Made by a program: the position numbers and the translations under genes. From Bacteroidaceae bacterium (lineage in GTDB: Bacteria > Bacteroidota > Bacteroidia > Bacteroidales > Bacteroidaceae), in NCBI GenBank assembly GCA_017520935.1, contig JAFXEF010000052.1, forward strand, positions 18,313 through 82,312: a DNA stretch of 64,000 nt, written 5' to 3'. Under the pieces are notes generated by a model. The model was not told the DNA's origin. It ran no database searches and saw only the letters and a program-made list of their open reading frames with translations. Below, one piece after another: positions 33,361-42,339 of the stretch (positions are counted from its first letter, which is position 1; each line of letters opens with the position of its first letter).

Positions 33361-34902
33361 ATGACGTATTTAATACCAGCAATTGTCGGAGTAGTCGGCC
33401 TTATTCTTGGAGCCGCACTCACCTACTTTATCGCCATTTCTGGTGCGAAATCGAAGGCCAAGCGCATCTTGCAGGATGCCGAGGCACAAGGCGAAGTGAT
33501 GAAAAAGAACAAACTTCTTGAAGTAAAGGAGAAATTCCTCAACAAGAAAGCAGAGTTGGAAAAAGAGGTTGCCGCACGCAGCCAGAAACTGCAGCAGTCA
33601 GAGAGCCGCGTCAAGCAACGCGAGCTACAGCTTAACCAGCAGCAAAGCGAGAACCAGCGGAAACGCAATGAAATAGAAGCCATCAAGGCCAACCTTGACG
33701 AACAACTGCAAATCGTCAGTCAAAAACAAGAAGAGCTCGAAACGCTGCAAAACGAAGAACGCCAGCGTCTTGAGGTTATTAGTGGCCTGTCGGCAGACGT
33801 AGCACGTGAGCAGTTGGTAGAGTCGCTCAAGGAAGAGGCTAAGACTCAAGCCGCCGCCTACATCAACGAGGTCATAGATGACGCTAAGATGACGGCCAAC
33901 AAAGAGGCCAAGCGCATCGTCATCCAGTCAATCCAGCGAGTGGCCACAGAAACAGCCATCGAAAACTCCGTAACCGTATTCCATATCGACTCTGACGAGA
34001 TGAAAGGACGCATCATCGGTCGCGAAGGGCGTAATATCCGTGCTCTCGAGGCTGCCACAGGCGTAGAAATAGTTGTTGACGACACTCCCGAAGCTATTGT
34101 CCTCTCGGCCTTCGACCCCGTACGCCGCGAGATTGCCCGTCTAGCGCTCCATCAGCTGGTGACCGATGGTCGCATACACCCCGCACGCATCGAAGAGGTG
34201 GTAGCCAAGGTCAAGAAACAGGTAGAGGAAGAGATTATCGAGACAGGTAAGCGTACTACCATTGATTTGGGTGTACATGGCTTGCACCCTGAGCTCATCC
34301 GCATCATCGGCAAGATGAAATACCGTTCCTCATACGGCCAGAACCTGCTGCAGCATGCCCGCGAAACTGCCAACCTCTGCGCCGTAATGGCCTCGGAACT
34401 GGGGCTCAACCCCAAGAAAGCCAAGCGGGCAGGCCTCTTGCACGATATAGGCAAGGTGCCCGACGAAGAGAACGAACTGCCCCATGCACTCTACGGTATG
34501 AAGCTGGCTGAGAAGTATAAGGAGAAGCCCGAGATATGCAACGCTATCGGTGCTCACCACGACGAGACAGAGATGACTACCCTGTTGGCACCTATCGTGC
34601 AAGTGTGCGACGCCATCTCAGGAGCACGTCCTGGAGCACGTCGCGAAATCGTAGAGGCATATATGAAGCGCCTCAACGACCTTGAGCAGCTGGCTTCGTC
34701 ATATCCCGGTGTCACCAAGACTTACGCCATTCAGGCCGGACGCGAGCTCCGCGTCATCGTTGGTGCCGACAAGATCGATGACAAGACCACCGAGACACTC
34801 TCAGCGGAAATCGCCAAGAAGATACAGGATGAAATGACCTATCCGGGTCAGGTAAAGATTACTGTCATCAGAGAGACACGCGCCGTAAGCTACGCACGCT
34901 AA
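33361..34902 (+). CDS. rny: Ribonuclease Y
   Basis: A membrane-anchored endoribonuclease that starts mRNA decay, 513 residues. N-terminal membrane helix ([22 protein letters not shown]), a charged coiled coil (about 30-200), a KH domain ([23 protein letters not shown]), and an HD phosphohydrolase domain with the metal-binding HD in [12 protein letters not shown] and the distal HH pair in GAHHDE. Architecture and length are those of the family. A typical downstream neighbour of zapA in Bacteroidales. Confidence 0.97.
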   Translation: MTYLIPAIVGVVGLILGAALTYFIAISGAKSKAKRILQDAEAQGEVMKKNKLLEVKEKFLNKKAELEKEVAARSQKLQQSESRVKQRELQLNQQQSENQRKRNEIEAIKANLDEQLQIVSQKQEELETLQNEERQRLEVISGLSADVAREQLVESLKEEAKTQAAAYINEVIDDAKMTANKEAKRIVIQSIQRVATETAIENSVTVFHIDSDEMKGRIIGREGRNIRALEAATGVEIVVDDTPEAIVLSAFDPVRREIARLALHQLVTDGRIHPARIEEVVAKVKKQVEEEIIETGKRTTIDLGVHGLHPELIRIIGKMKYRSSYGQNLLQHARETANLCAVMASELGLNPKKAKRAGLLHDIGKVPDEENELPHALYGMKLAEKYKEKPEICNAIGAHHDETEMTTLLAPIVQVCDAISGARPGARREIVEAYMKRLNDLEQLASSYPGVTKTYAIQAGRELRVIVGADKIDDKTTETLSAEIAKKIQDEMTYPGQVKITVIRETRAVSYAR

Positions 34903-35027
34903 TCCACTCTCCCGACGAGCTTATACATACACAGGCAGCACCATTTCAGGCGCTGCCTGTATTGTTTTTAAACCTTGTTATTTCTAAAAAAACGGGCATC
35001 AACGATGGTTATTCACAGATTAATTCG

Positions 35028-35035
35028 TATCTTTG
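35028..35035 (+). promoter_or_regulatory. -7 box of the tmRNA gene
   Basis: TATCTTTG lies 24 bp before the mature 5' end of ssrA; the -33 element is weak. Confidence 0.5.
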
Positions 35036-35059
35036 CCTCGATTATCACCACAAACTATC

Positions 35060-35456
35060 GGGGTTGACTGGATTTGACAGCGGGCCGAGATGGTGTGTAA
35101 GCATGCAGTGCGTTGCTTGGTTAGCACTTAAATATCAATCTTGCAGAAAATTAATTGGCGAAAACAACTACGCTCTCGCTGCTTAATCGAAGTACAGTAG
35201 ATAAGCTTTATTTCGGCACAAGGTGCTGAAACGAGACATCACCCGAACGCTGTTTTTCCGAAGCTCGTCGATACGGTGGTGCAGTAAAATCGGAGATAGC
35301 CGTTGGCGGCCTTGCGCCATAGGTGAAACTTTAGAGGATAAGGTGCAAGTTGGTGGCTTTGGTCTTGTTTGCACACGAAAACCGAAGGCAAAGATAAGCA
35401 TGTAGAAAGCACATGATTTCCTCGTTTGGACGAGGGTTCGATTCCCTCCAGCTCCA
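35060..35456 (+). ncRNA. ssrA: Transfer-messenger RNA (tmRNA)
   Basis: A 397-nt RNA that rescues stalled ribosomes and tags the nascent protein. The 5' end GGGGTTGACTGG pairs with the 3' end CCAGCTCC to form the acceptor stem (with wobble pairs), preceded by the T-arm (GGGTTCGATTCC). The discriminator A is at 35456, and CCA is not encoded, as is usual in Bacteroidota. The tag frame is at 35157-35186. Four pseudoknot-like regions are expected in the middle but I did not fold them. It is followed by a strong terminator. Confidence 0.97.
35157..35186 (+). other. tmRNA tag reading frame (GENNYALAA)
   Basis: Within ssrA the frame GGC GAA AAC AAC TAC GCT CTC GCT GCT TAA encodes GENNYALAA, with the YALAA ending recognised by tail-specific proteolysis. 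Confidence 0.95.
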
Positions 35457-35461
35457 CGGAT

Positions 35462-35489
35462 GAGAAAGGCAATTGCCTTTCTCTTTTTT
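35462..35489 (+). terminator. Terminator of tmRNA
   Basis: Perfect 22-bp palindrome GAGAAAGGCAA/TTGCCTTTCTC at 35462-35483, then T6. Confidence 0.9.
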
Positions 35490-35512
35490 ATTTTCTCGTT
35501 TTTACGCTTAGC

Positions 35513-35700
35513 GCGAAGATACTTACACTCGCTGTAATAAATATTCAAGACCTGCCTTAGCACTTGGCTTGTCCAAGAAGCTTGATATTTCTCGCTCGTT
35601 TGTCCGTATCTTTATGGCTTCGCCAAGAAGATACTTGCACTCGCTGTGAAAAATACTGGAACAAGTTTCGTATTTCTCGCTCGTTTGTCCGTATCTTTGC
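35513..35700. repeat. Duplicated inverted-repeat element upstream of the golvesin gene
   Basis: Two copies (35513-35613 and 35624-35700). Each has a left arm like GAAGATACTT.CACTCGCTGT and a right arm TATTTCTCGCTCGTTTGTCC then GTATCTTT; right and left arms are imperfect reverse complements. The second copy ends in a proper TATCTTTG promoter box, the first in TATCTTTA. Confidence 0.75.
35692..35699 (+). promoter_or_regulatory. -7 box of the golvesin/amidase gene
   Basis: TATCTTTG with the ATG (35704) only 4 bases away. It is created at the right end of the second repeat copy. Confidence 0.5.
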
Positions 35701-35703
35701 AGT

Positions 35704-38676
35704 ATGATAAGCAAAAAACTACAAATCCTCATCATCTGTTTACTTAGCTGCATGGCGATGAGCACTTCGGCACAGTCGCAACGCAAGACTGTAGAGAAAC
35801 GCTTGAAGGAGTATTTTCGCACCTACCAATCGAAAGAGGTGGAGACTGGCACATGCAAGTTGGTGCGTTTTCAGCTCAACGCCGGGAAGAGGACACTGGC
35901 CATCCATGCCAATGCCAACTTCGGCTACCAACCCTTCCGCCCGGAGACAACGGAACAGATATACAGCGATATACGAAAGAGGTTGCCTGGCCCCGTCAAC
36001 TATTATGATATCGCCGTATTCGTGGGTGACAAGAGTATTGACGACCTCATCCCTAACATCTACCGCAAGGTGAAGGACGATACACGGTTATGGGGCAAGA
36101 TTTCGCATCGCAGTGCTCCTTGGGTGACCAATACGTCGCTTCCTTACACCGTCAGCAGAGGGTTGCAGGGACGCCATCTGGCCATCACTCCCAGCCACGG
36201 CCGCTACTACAAGAACGATGAGATGTGCTGGAAGTGGCAGCGCCCGTCGCTCTACGCCACACGTGAGGATCTGCTGTCACAGTCCATTGTGGTGCCTTAC
36301 CTGATGCCGATGCTCGAGAATGCGGGGGCGGTGGTGTTCAGTGCGCGTGAGCGCGACCGCCAGCCTCACGACATTATCGTAGACAATGATGTGAACTCCA
36401 GTGATTGTGGACTTTACATCGAGGAGAAGCACCGTAAGACCCATTGGGAAGATGGCGCACAGGGCTTTGCCATCCCTGACGGTGCATTGCTGCACGGGGA
36501 GAACCCCTTTCACCAAGGTAGCAGCCGTATCATGCGTACAGCAGGTCACGAGAAATCGGCCGAAGGGGCTGCCCTGTGGGTTCCCTCCATCCCCGAGCGT
36601 GGGTATTATGCGGTATATGCCAGCTATCAGAGCTTCCCGTCGAGCGTGCCCGATGCCGAGTATCTGGTGTTGCATGCGGGCGGCACTACCCGCATTAGAG
36701 TGAATCAGCAGATGGGTGGTGGCACATGGGTATACTTGGGTACCTTCGAATTTAAGCGCGGGCAGCATGACAATCAGATGGTGGTACTCACCAACCGGAG
36801 TGCCCATACGGGAGTGGTCAGTGCCGATGCCATCCGCTTCGGGGGAGGCACTGCCCTTGTCAGCCGCTCCGATACCATCCACACGAGTTCCCTGCCCCGC
36901 TACTACGAGGGTGCCCGCTACCAAGCGCAATGGGCGGGATTCCCCACCCGCTGCTATGCCTGCTACGATGGCGAGAAAGACTATGCCGAAGACATCAACA
37001 GCCGCTCGCTTGTCACCAACTATCTGTTGGGGGGCTCCGTCTATTGCTCCGACAGTATAGGGTTGCGCGTACCCATAGAGCTGACCCTCGGACTGCATAC
37101 TGATGCGGGCATACGGGAAGACGACACCACCATAGGCACTTTGGGCATATACACCACTGACTACAACAATAGCCGCCTGGCTGGCGGTATGCTCTCGCGT
37201 CACACCTCGCGCGACCTCACCGACATAGTGCAGAGTTATATCATCCGTGATGTGAACCACCAGTGCACCGCTGCTACCACCACAGACGAGGATGGCAAGG
37301 TAGTGCGCCCCTTCACCCGCCGCAGCATGTGGAACCGCAACTACAGCGAGTCGCGTCTCCCCGAAGTGCCTTCATGCATCATTGAGCTGCTGTCGCATCA
37401 GAACTTTGCCGATATGCGCTATGCCCACGACCCACACTTCAAGTTCACCGCCTCCCGCGCTATATATAAAGGTATACTCCGCTACACAGCCGGGATGCAC
37501 GCCACCCAGTATACTGTACAGCCCCTTCCTGTACACGCTTTTGCTATCGACTTTGCAGGCACGGGTAAGGTGCGCCTCTCATGGCGACCCACCAAAGATG
37601 AGTTGGAGCCGTCGGCCACCCCCGATGGGTATATCCTCTACACACGTACCGACAGTGCAGGATGGGACAATGGTCAACGTATCGGTAGCACTACCGCCTG
37701 CGAGGTGACCCTCCAGCCAGGCAGTATGTACAGTTTCCGTATCACTGCCTACAACCAAGGGGGCGAGAGCTTCCCTTCCGAGGTGCTCTCTGCACACATT
37801 GCACCCGATCCCAAGGGTAGGGTGTTGATGGTCAACGGATTCCAACGTACTGACGGACCGGCCGTTGTGAATACTCCTGAACAGGCAGGCTTCGACCTCA
37901 TGGCCGACCCTGGTGTCCCCTACATCGGCACCACAGCCTATAGTGGCCTGCAGTATGAGTTCCGTCGGTCCACAGTTGGATATTATGACGAATCCGAACA
38001 GTTAGGAGCCAGTGGTGATGAACTGGATGCCACTTACATGGCCGGTAACACGATGGACTATGCCTCTGTGCATGGTGCCTCTATCATGCGGAGTGGCTAT
38101 AGCTTCGTGTCGTGCAGCCGTCAAGCCTTCGAGGATGGCACCGTGAAGCCCCAAACCTTCGATGTCGTAGACCTGTATATGGGTCTGCAGCGCGAACGTG
38201 GCGATGCTCTCATCCGTCGTCCCACCTACTATAATGTAACCCCTGCCATGCACACCATTCTGGCAAACTATACCCGCCGGGGGGGAGCCCTACTCGTAAG
38301 TGCCTCATACCTTGGCGAGGAGAGCCAAAGCATGGCCGCCACCCAAGCCCTGCTTGCCGATGTCCTTCACGCCCGCTACGAGGGCAGCATCACCCGATGG
38401 GACGAGCAGGGAATATGCGGACTGGGCACCACGATGGAGATACCGCGATGGATCAACCCTGAGCAATATCCCGTGACACGCCCAGAGGTGTTCACTCCCA
38501 CAGACAGTGCCTTTACTCCTCTGGTCTATGAACACAGCCGCCGCAGTGCTGCCGTAGCTTATCGCGGAGCATACCGCTCAGTACTTCTTGGCTTCCCCTT
38601 CGAGGCTATACGCAGCCAGTGCGACCGCGACCGCGTGATGCTTTCACTGCTTGATTTCCTTACGGGAAGGCAGTAG
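35704..38676 (+). CDS. Secreted amidase-like protein with inserted golvesin-type domain
   Basis: A 990-residue exported protein often annotated as xanthan lyase or golvesin C-terminal-like. Signal peptide 1-23; an N-terminal region; then an N-acetylmuramoyl-L-alanine amidase-like fold split by an insertion: first half AITPSHGRYYK, insertion GSSRIMRTAGHEKSAEGAALWV (golvesin-like beta domain), then second half LGLHTDAGI and PSCIIELLSHQNFADM with the catalytic-like Glu. A fibronectin type III domain follows (about 615-700), then a C-terminal alpha/beta domain. The zinc-ligand-type residues His, His and Glu are present, so peptidoglycan amidase activity is possible but unproven. The downstream M64 peptidase is 70 bp away on the same strand. 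Confidence 0.85.
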   Translation: MISKKLQILIICLLSCMAMSTSAQSQRKTVEKRLKEYFRTYQSKEVETGTCKLVRFQLNAGKRTLAIHANANFGYQPFRPETTEQIYSDIRKRLPGPVNYYDIAVFVGDKSIDDLIPNIYRKVKDDTRLWGKISHRSAPWVTNTSLPYTVSRGLQGRHLAITPSHGRYYKNDEMCWKWQRPSLYATREDLLSQSIVVPYLMPMLENAGAVVFSARERDRQPHDIIVDNDVNSSDCGLYIEEKHRKTHWEDGAQGFAIPDGALLHGENPFHQGSSRIMRTAGHEKSAEGAALWVPSIPERGYYAVYASYQSFPSSVPDAEYLVLHAGGTTRIRVNQQMGGGTWVYLGTFEFKRGQHDNQMVVLTNRSAHTGVVSADAIRFGGGTALVSRSDTIHTSSLPRYYEGARYQAQWAGFPTRCYACYDGEKDYAEDINSRSLVTNYLLGGSVYCSDSIGLRVPIELTLGLHTDAGIREDDTTIGTLGIYTTDYNNSRLAGGMLSRHTSRDLTDIVQSYIIRDVNHQCTAATTTDEDGKVVRPFTRRSMWNRNYSESRLPEVPSCIIELLSHQNFADMRYAHDPHFKFTASRAIYKGILRYTAGMHATQYTVQPLPVHAFAIDFAGTGKVRLSWRPTKDELEPSATPDGYILYTRTDSAGWDNGQRIGSTTACEVTLQPGSMYSFRITAYNQGGESFPSEVLSAHIAPDPKGRVLMVNGFQRTDGPAVVNTPEQAGFDLMADPGVPYIGTTAYSGLQYEFRRSTVGYYDESEQLGASGDELDATYMAGNTMDYASVHGASIMRSGYSFVSCSRQAFEDGTVKPQTFDVVDLYMGLQRERGDALIRRPTYYNVTPAMHTILANYTRRGGALLVSASYLGEESQSMAATQALLADVLHARYEGSITRWDEQGICGLGTTMEIPRWINPEQYPVTRPEVFTPTDSAFTPLVYEHSRRSAAVAYRGAYRSVLLGFPFEAIRSQCDRDRVMLSLLDFLTGRQ

Positions 38677-38746
38677 CAAGCTGACTCCTCAAAACTTTTC
38701 ATTACTTTAACATAATCAATAACAACAACTAAAAAGGCTAACCAAT

Positions 38747-40087
38747 ATGCAGAAACGTAACATCTTATGTGCAGTCTTTGCCATAGGCATGGCTGCTACT
38801 GCCCAAGAGCAGGTGAAGTTTGAGGATTATTTCCTCCCTAAGACCATGCGCCTCGACTACTACCATGCAGGCGATGCCAAGAGCGAACATTTCTTCCTCG
38901 ACGAGGTCATCGAGGAGCCCTACTGGGCTGGTAACAAACACTACCTCGTGGACGACCGCAACGTGGGCAATCATCGCTTCGAGGTGAAGGACAAGGCCAC
39001 GGGCAAGGTAATCTATTCACGTGGCTACAATACGCTTTTTAATGAGTGGCAATGCACTCCCGAGGCTCGTGTGACCTCCAAGGCGATGCCTGAGGGCGTG
39101 GTATTCCCCTATCCAAAGAACGATGTCATAGTGGAGTTCTACACCCGCGAGAATAGAACTGGCAAGATGCACAAGAAATGGAGCTACGAGGTGGATGCCG
39201 ACAGTTACTTCGTGCGCCGCTCGCGCCCCACGCTCAGTACCATGGATATCCACTACACCGGCAACCCCGCTAAACGTGTCGATGTGGTCATCATCCCCGA
39301 AGGCTATACCGAAGTCGATAAGGACAAGTTCGTGGCTGCCGCCAATGCCTTTGCCAAGGATATCCTCAGCTACCATCCCTATACGGAGTATACCGATAAG
39401 TTCAACTTCCGTGCCGTATGGGCTCCCAGCGAGGAATCGGGCATAAGCATCCCTGGTGAGCACCTGTGGCGTAGCACTGCACTTGATGCGCATTACTACA
39501 CCTTTGATTCGGAGCGCTATCAGATGTTCGAGGACTACCAGCGCGTGCTCGATATCGCCTCCAACGTACCTTACGAGATTATCTACGTGCTCACCAACTC
39601 ACAGAAGTATGGTGGTGGCGGCATCTACAACTTCTACGGCATCAGTGCGGCAAACATCCCCGGTGCTTCTACTCGCAAGACCTATAGCCATGAGTTCGGG
39701 CATCTCTTCGTGGGCTTGGCCGACGAGTATGTGGGCGGCTCAGAGATGAGCGACCTCTACTTCCCTGATGTGGAGCCTTGGGAGGGTAACATCACCACAC
39801 TCACCGACCTCGACTCCAAACTCTGGGGTCAACTCCTGTCCGAGGCTGACAGAGCCAAGGTTACCGACCATAGTGGTTGGGAACTCAATCCGCAGAATCC
39901 GCAATCGCCCGACTATAACCCCAAGAAGCCGTGGGCGCTGGGCATCTACGAGGGTGGTGGCTACCTGCAGAAAGACATCTACCGTCCCTGGCCCAACTGT
40001 ATGATGAACTGGTTCCACCGCATCGACCTCTACTGCCCCGTGTGCGTGGAGGAGATACGGCAGGCGATAGGGTTGTATGTAAAGTAA
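38747..40087 (+). CDS. IgA peptidase M64 family metallopeptidase
   Basis: A secreted zinc metallopeptidase of 446 residues. Signal peptide (MQKRNILCAVFAIGMAATAQ), N-terminal beta domain (about 25-150), and a catalytic domain with the HEFGHLFVGLADEY motif: zinc ligands H315 and H319 and general base E316, with a third ligand further on. The M64 family is widespread in gut Bacteroidales; although named for IgA cleavage in Clostridium, the substrate of this protein is unknown. Followed by a bidirectional terminator shared with ilvE. Confidence 0.95.
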   Translation: MQKRNILCAVFAIGMAATAQEQVKFEDYFLPKTMRLDYYHAGDAKSEHFFLDEVIEEPYWAGNKHYLVDDRNVGNHRFEVKDKATGKVIYSRGYNTLFNEWQCTPEARVTSKAMPEGVVFPYPKNDVIVEFYTRENRTGKMHKKWSYEVDADSYFVRRSRPTLSTMDIHYTGNPAKRVDVVIIPEGYTEVDKDKFVAAANAFAKDILSYHPYTEYTDKFNFRAVWAPSEESGISIPGEHLWRSTALDAHYYTFDSERYQMFEDYQRVLDIASNVPYEIIYVLTNSQKYGGGGIYNFYGISAANIPGASTRKTYSHEFGHLFVGLADEYVGGSEMSDLYFPDVEPWEGNITTLTDLDSKLWGQLLSEADRAKVTDHSGWELNPQNPQSPDYNPKKPWALGIYEGGGYLQKDIYRPWPNCMMNWFHRIDLYCPVCVEEIRQAIGLYVK

Positions 40088-40091
40088 ATAT

Positions 40092-40133
40092 AAAAAAGGA
40101 AAGAGGGAACTGCGGTTCCCTCTTTCCTTTTTT
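40092..40133. terminator. Bidirectional terminator between M64 and ilvE
   Basis: A 19-bp perfect stem (40092-40110 with 40115-40133), loop TGCG, ending in T6 on both strands. Confidence 0.93.
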
Positions 40134-40139
40134 ATCATA

Positions 40140-41168
40140 TCATTCCAACACCGTCACCCAGCCGTAGCGGTCTTCGATGTCGCCATACTGTATGCCACGA
40201 AGTGTGTCGTATAGCTTACGGCAGATGGGGCCGGGCTTGCCGTCCTTGGCGATGACGTAGCTGCGCTTCATTTCCAAGTCATCGATGCGCTCGATGGGCG
40301 ATATCACCGCAGCCGTGCCGCATGCACCAGCCTCCTCGAAGGTGTCGAGCTCTTCGATGGGTATCTGGCGGCGTTCCACCTTCATGCCCATATCCTCGGC
40401 CAGCTGCATTAGGCTCTTGTTGGTGATAGAGGGAAGGATAGAAGTGGACTTCGGTGTCACATAGGTATTGTCCTTGATGCCGAAGAAGTTGGCCGCACCG
40501 CACTCGTCGATGTACTTCTTCTCCTTGGCATCGAGGTAGAACTCGCATGAGTATCCCAGGTCGTGCGCCAGCTTATTGGCCTTCATCGAGGCGGCGTAGT
40601 TGCCACCTACCTTATATATACCTGTGCCGAGAGGGGCTGAACGGTCGTATTGGCGTATCACCACGTAGGGATTGGCTGCAAAGCCGCCCTTGAAATAGGG
40701 ACCTACGGGCATCACGAACACCATGAACAGATACTCGTCAGCTGGGTGTACACCCACCTGTGCTCCGGTGCCAATGAGCAGCGGACGTATGTAGAGCGAT
40801 GCGCCGCTCTCATAGGGAGGCACGAAGCGCTCGTTCATCTTCACCACGCGGGTTACCATCTCGCGGAATTTCTCGGTAGGCAGCTGAGGCATCATGATGC
40901 CATCGCAGGTGCTCTGCAGGCGTTCGGCGTTCGCTTCGAGGCGGAAGATGCGCACCTTGCCATCCTTGCCACGGAAGGCTTTCAATCCCTCGAAAGCCTC
41001 TTGTCCGTAGTGCAGGCAGGTGGCTGCCATGTGCAGGGTGATGTTCTCGCTGTCAGACACTTCCACTTCGCCCCACTCTCCGTTTCGGTAGTAGCAGCGC
41101 ACGTTGTAGTCTGTCTTCATGTAGCCGAACGAGAGGTTCGACCAATCCAAATCCAATGCTCTTTCCAT
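40140..41168 (-). CDS. ilvE: Branched-chain amino-acid aminotransferase
   Basis: A PLP enzyme for the last step of valine, leucine and isoleucine synthesis, 342 residues, fold-type IV, eukaryote-like BCAT form. PLP lysine K186 lies in IYKVGGNYA; other family motifs are HYGQEAFEGLKAF, SLYIRPLLIGTG and ACGTAAVISPI. The promoter at 41212-41243 and the further upstream block closely match those of the citramalate/isopropylmalate synthase gene at 52153, which supports a shared control of the branched-chain pathway. Confidence 0.96.
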   Translation of the reverse strand: MERALDLDWSNLSFGYMKTDYNVRCYYRNGEWGEVEVSDSENITLHMAATCLHYGQEAFEGLKAFRGKDGKVRIFRLEANAERLQSTCDGIMMPQLPTEKFREMVTRVVKMNERFVPPYESGASLYIRPLLIGTGAQVGVHPADEYLFMVFVMPVGPYFKGGFAANPYVVIRQYDRSAPLGTGIYKVGGNYAASMKANKLAHDLGYSCEFYLDAKEKKYIDECGAANFFGIKDNTYVTPKSTSILPSITNKSLMQLAEDMGMKVERRQIPIEELDTFEEAGACGTAAVISPIERIDDLEMKRSYVIAKDGKPGPICRKLYDTLRGIQYGDIEDRYGWVTVLE

Positions 41169-41210
41169 AACTATACAGTCTATGTTTATATACCTATTAA
41201 TATAATAGGC

Positions 41211-41396
41211 GCAAAATTAGTGCAAGGCGAGAGAAAACGCAAATTTCAACGAGTGAATGTAAAAGAAATGCTTGCATTTTCTTTACTGAGCGAGGTGGAA
41301 ATTCAACAAAGTTAAATTTATTTGCAGTTTTCCGAGCCGCAGCCTAATTTCAAGCTGCGAAGCAGAGTAAAATCAAGGCGAGCGAAAAAGTTAAGT
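41211..41396 (-). promoter_or_regulatory. Promoter and upstream module of ilvE
   Basis: On the minus strand: TTTG (41240-41243), a 20-bp spacer, then TAATTTTG (41212-41219), a perfect promoter about 44 bp before the ATG. The spacer contains CTCGCCTTGCAC, shared with the promoter at 53700-53731. A second shared block at about 41322-41372 (CTGC-GAA-GCAG hairpin) and a second CAAGGCGAGCGAAAA copy (41384-41398) lie further upstream. Confidence 0.75.
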
Positions 41397-41411
41397 TTCA
41401 GACAACAAAAG

Positions 41412-41732
41412 TCACTTTACCACCAGCAAGGAAAAATTGACATCCCCAGCAGCGAGACTACGCCCTGTGGTGTAGCTGGTGTCGGCAAGCAGTGTGTAGG
41501 GCGACTCGTCGGAGAGGGTAGAGGAGTGGCGCGGCATGGCTATTCCCAACACGAATCCCAGCACTGAGGCTGCCACGAGCCAATAGGGCGAGATAGTGCG
41601 GCGCACTTTCTGTGCATAGGGTTTACATTGGCGCGGCGTGATGGTGGTGTTGTCTTCATCGCGCACTTCGCGTAGCAGATTGAGGAGTTTGGCCGACTCC
41701 TGTTCCATCTTTTTCAGTTCGTTATCGTTCAT
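41412..41732 (-). CDS. Small membrane protein, anti-sigma-like
   Basis: A 106-residue protein from ATG 41732 (MNDNELKKMEQESAKLLNLL). An alternative ATG at 41750 would overlap the sigma-factor gene by 14 bp. A cytoplasmic N-terminal part of about 50 residues is followed by one membrane helix (YWLVAASVLGFVLGIA) and a short periplasmic tail. It is the third gene of the run TPR, ECF sigma, this gene. The form (N-cytoplasmic, single helix) fits an anti-sigma factor, but no ZAS zinc motif or Anti_sigma fold is recognisable, so this is an inference from context. Confidence 0.7.
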   Translation of the reverse strand: MNDNELKKMEQESAKLLNLLREVRDEDNTTITPRQCKPYAQKVRRTISPYWLVAASVLGFVLGIAMPRHSSTLSDESPYTLLADTSYTTGRSLAAGDVNFSLLVVK

Positions 41733-41736
41733 AGTC

Positions 41737-42339
41737 CTATCTATATTCATTCATCATTCTCTTTACACTCTCTAACGCGGCATACAATCGCGACTTTACG
41801 GTGCCCTCGGGACATCCTACGATATGGGCCACTTCGGGGATGGTGAGTTCCTCATCGTAGTGGAGAAGGAAGGCATCGCGCTGTGCCGTAGGAAGCAATT
41901 GCACGGCTTGGCGCATACGCTGGCGCAGTTCGTCGCGCTCCATCGCCTCGGTAGGCTCATGGGTGGCTTCCTCGCCTTGCCGAATTTCCTCTACATAGGC
42001 TTGGCGCACGGTCTCGTGCCGATACTCATTCTTGCAGAGGTTATAGGCCATGGCGTAGAGCCACGTGGCAAAGGGCTGTTCGGAGCGATACTCCCTGCGG
42101 TGCGTCCACATCCGGGCAAAGAGTTCCTGCACCATATCTTCGGCCTTGGCGGTGTCGTAGGCGAGCATGCGGAGGAAGAAGCCGCCGAGCTTTTGTGCAT
42201 ACCTATTATAAATGGTGTCGAAAGCCGCGTGCTCGCCGCGACCGATGCGTTGCATAAGCTCGGCATCGGTCAGCGCACTCAGGGCGTTAGCGGTCAATCT
42301 CTTCATAGTACTTCTGGCGTTGTTCGTCGGGTGCATCAA
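41737..42339 (-). CDS. ECF-type RNA polymerase sigma factor
   Basis: A 200-residue group 4 sigma factor (or 189 from the Met at 42306). Region 2 (AFDTIYNRYAQKLGGFFLRMLAYDTAKAEDMVQELFARMW, with the DEDxVQ-like core) and region 4 (LLPTAQRDAFLLHYDEELTIPEVAHIVGCPEGTVKSRLYAALESVKRMM) with helix-turn-helix are clear. The first 52 bp overlap the 3' end of the TPR gene if the first ATG is used, so the Met at 42306 is equally possible. The regulon and signal are unknown; the small membrane protein downstream is the likely partner. Confidence 0.93.
   Translation of the reverse strand: MMHPTNNARSTMKRLTANALSALTDAELMQRIGRGEHAAFDTIYNRYAQKLGGFFLRMLAYDTAKAEDMVQELFARMWTHRREYRSEQPFATWLYAMAYNLCKNEYRHETVRQAYVEEIRQGEEATHEPTEAMERDELRQRMRQAVQLLPTAQRDAFLLHYDEELTIPEVAHIVGCPEGTVKSRLYAALESVKRMMNEYR

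Noticed and set aside
35183..35563. 126-residue minus-strand frame over the tmRNA gene
   Set aside because: It is the known kind of spurious protein from the antisense of tmRNA (GGNRTLVQ wording); the tmRNA explains the sequence.
36277..37260. 327-residue frame antisense to the golvesin gene
   Set aside because: No conserved motif; composition reflects the sense gene's codon bias.
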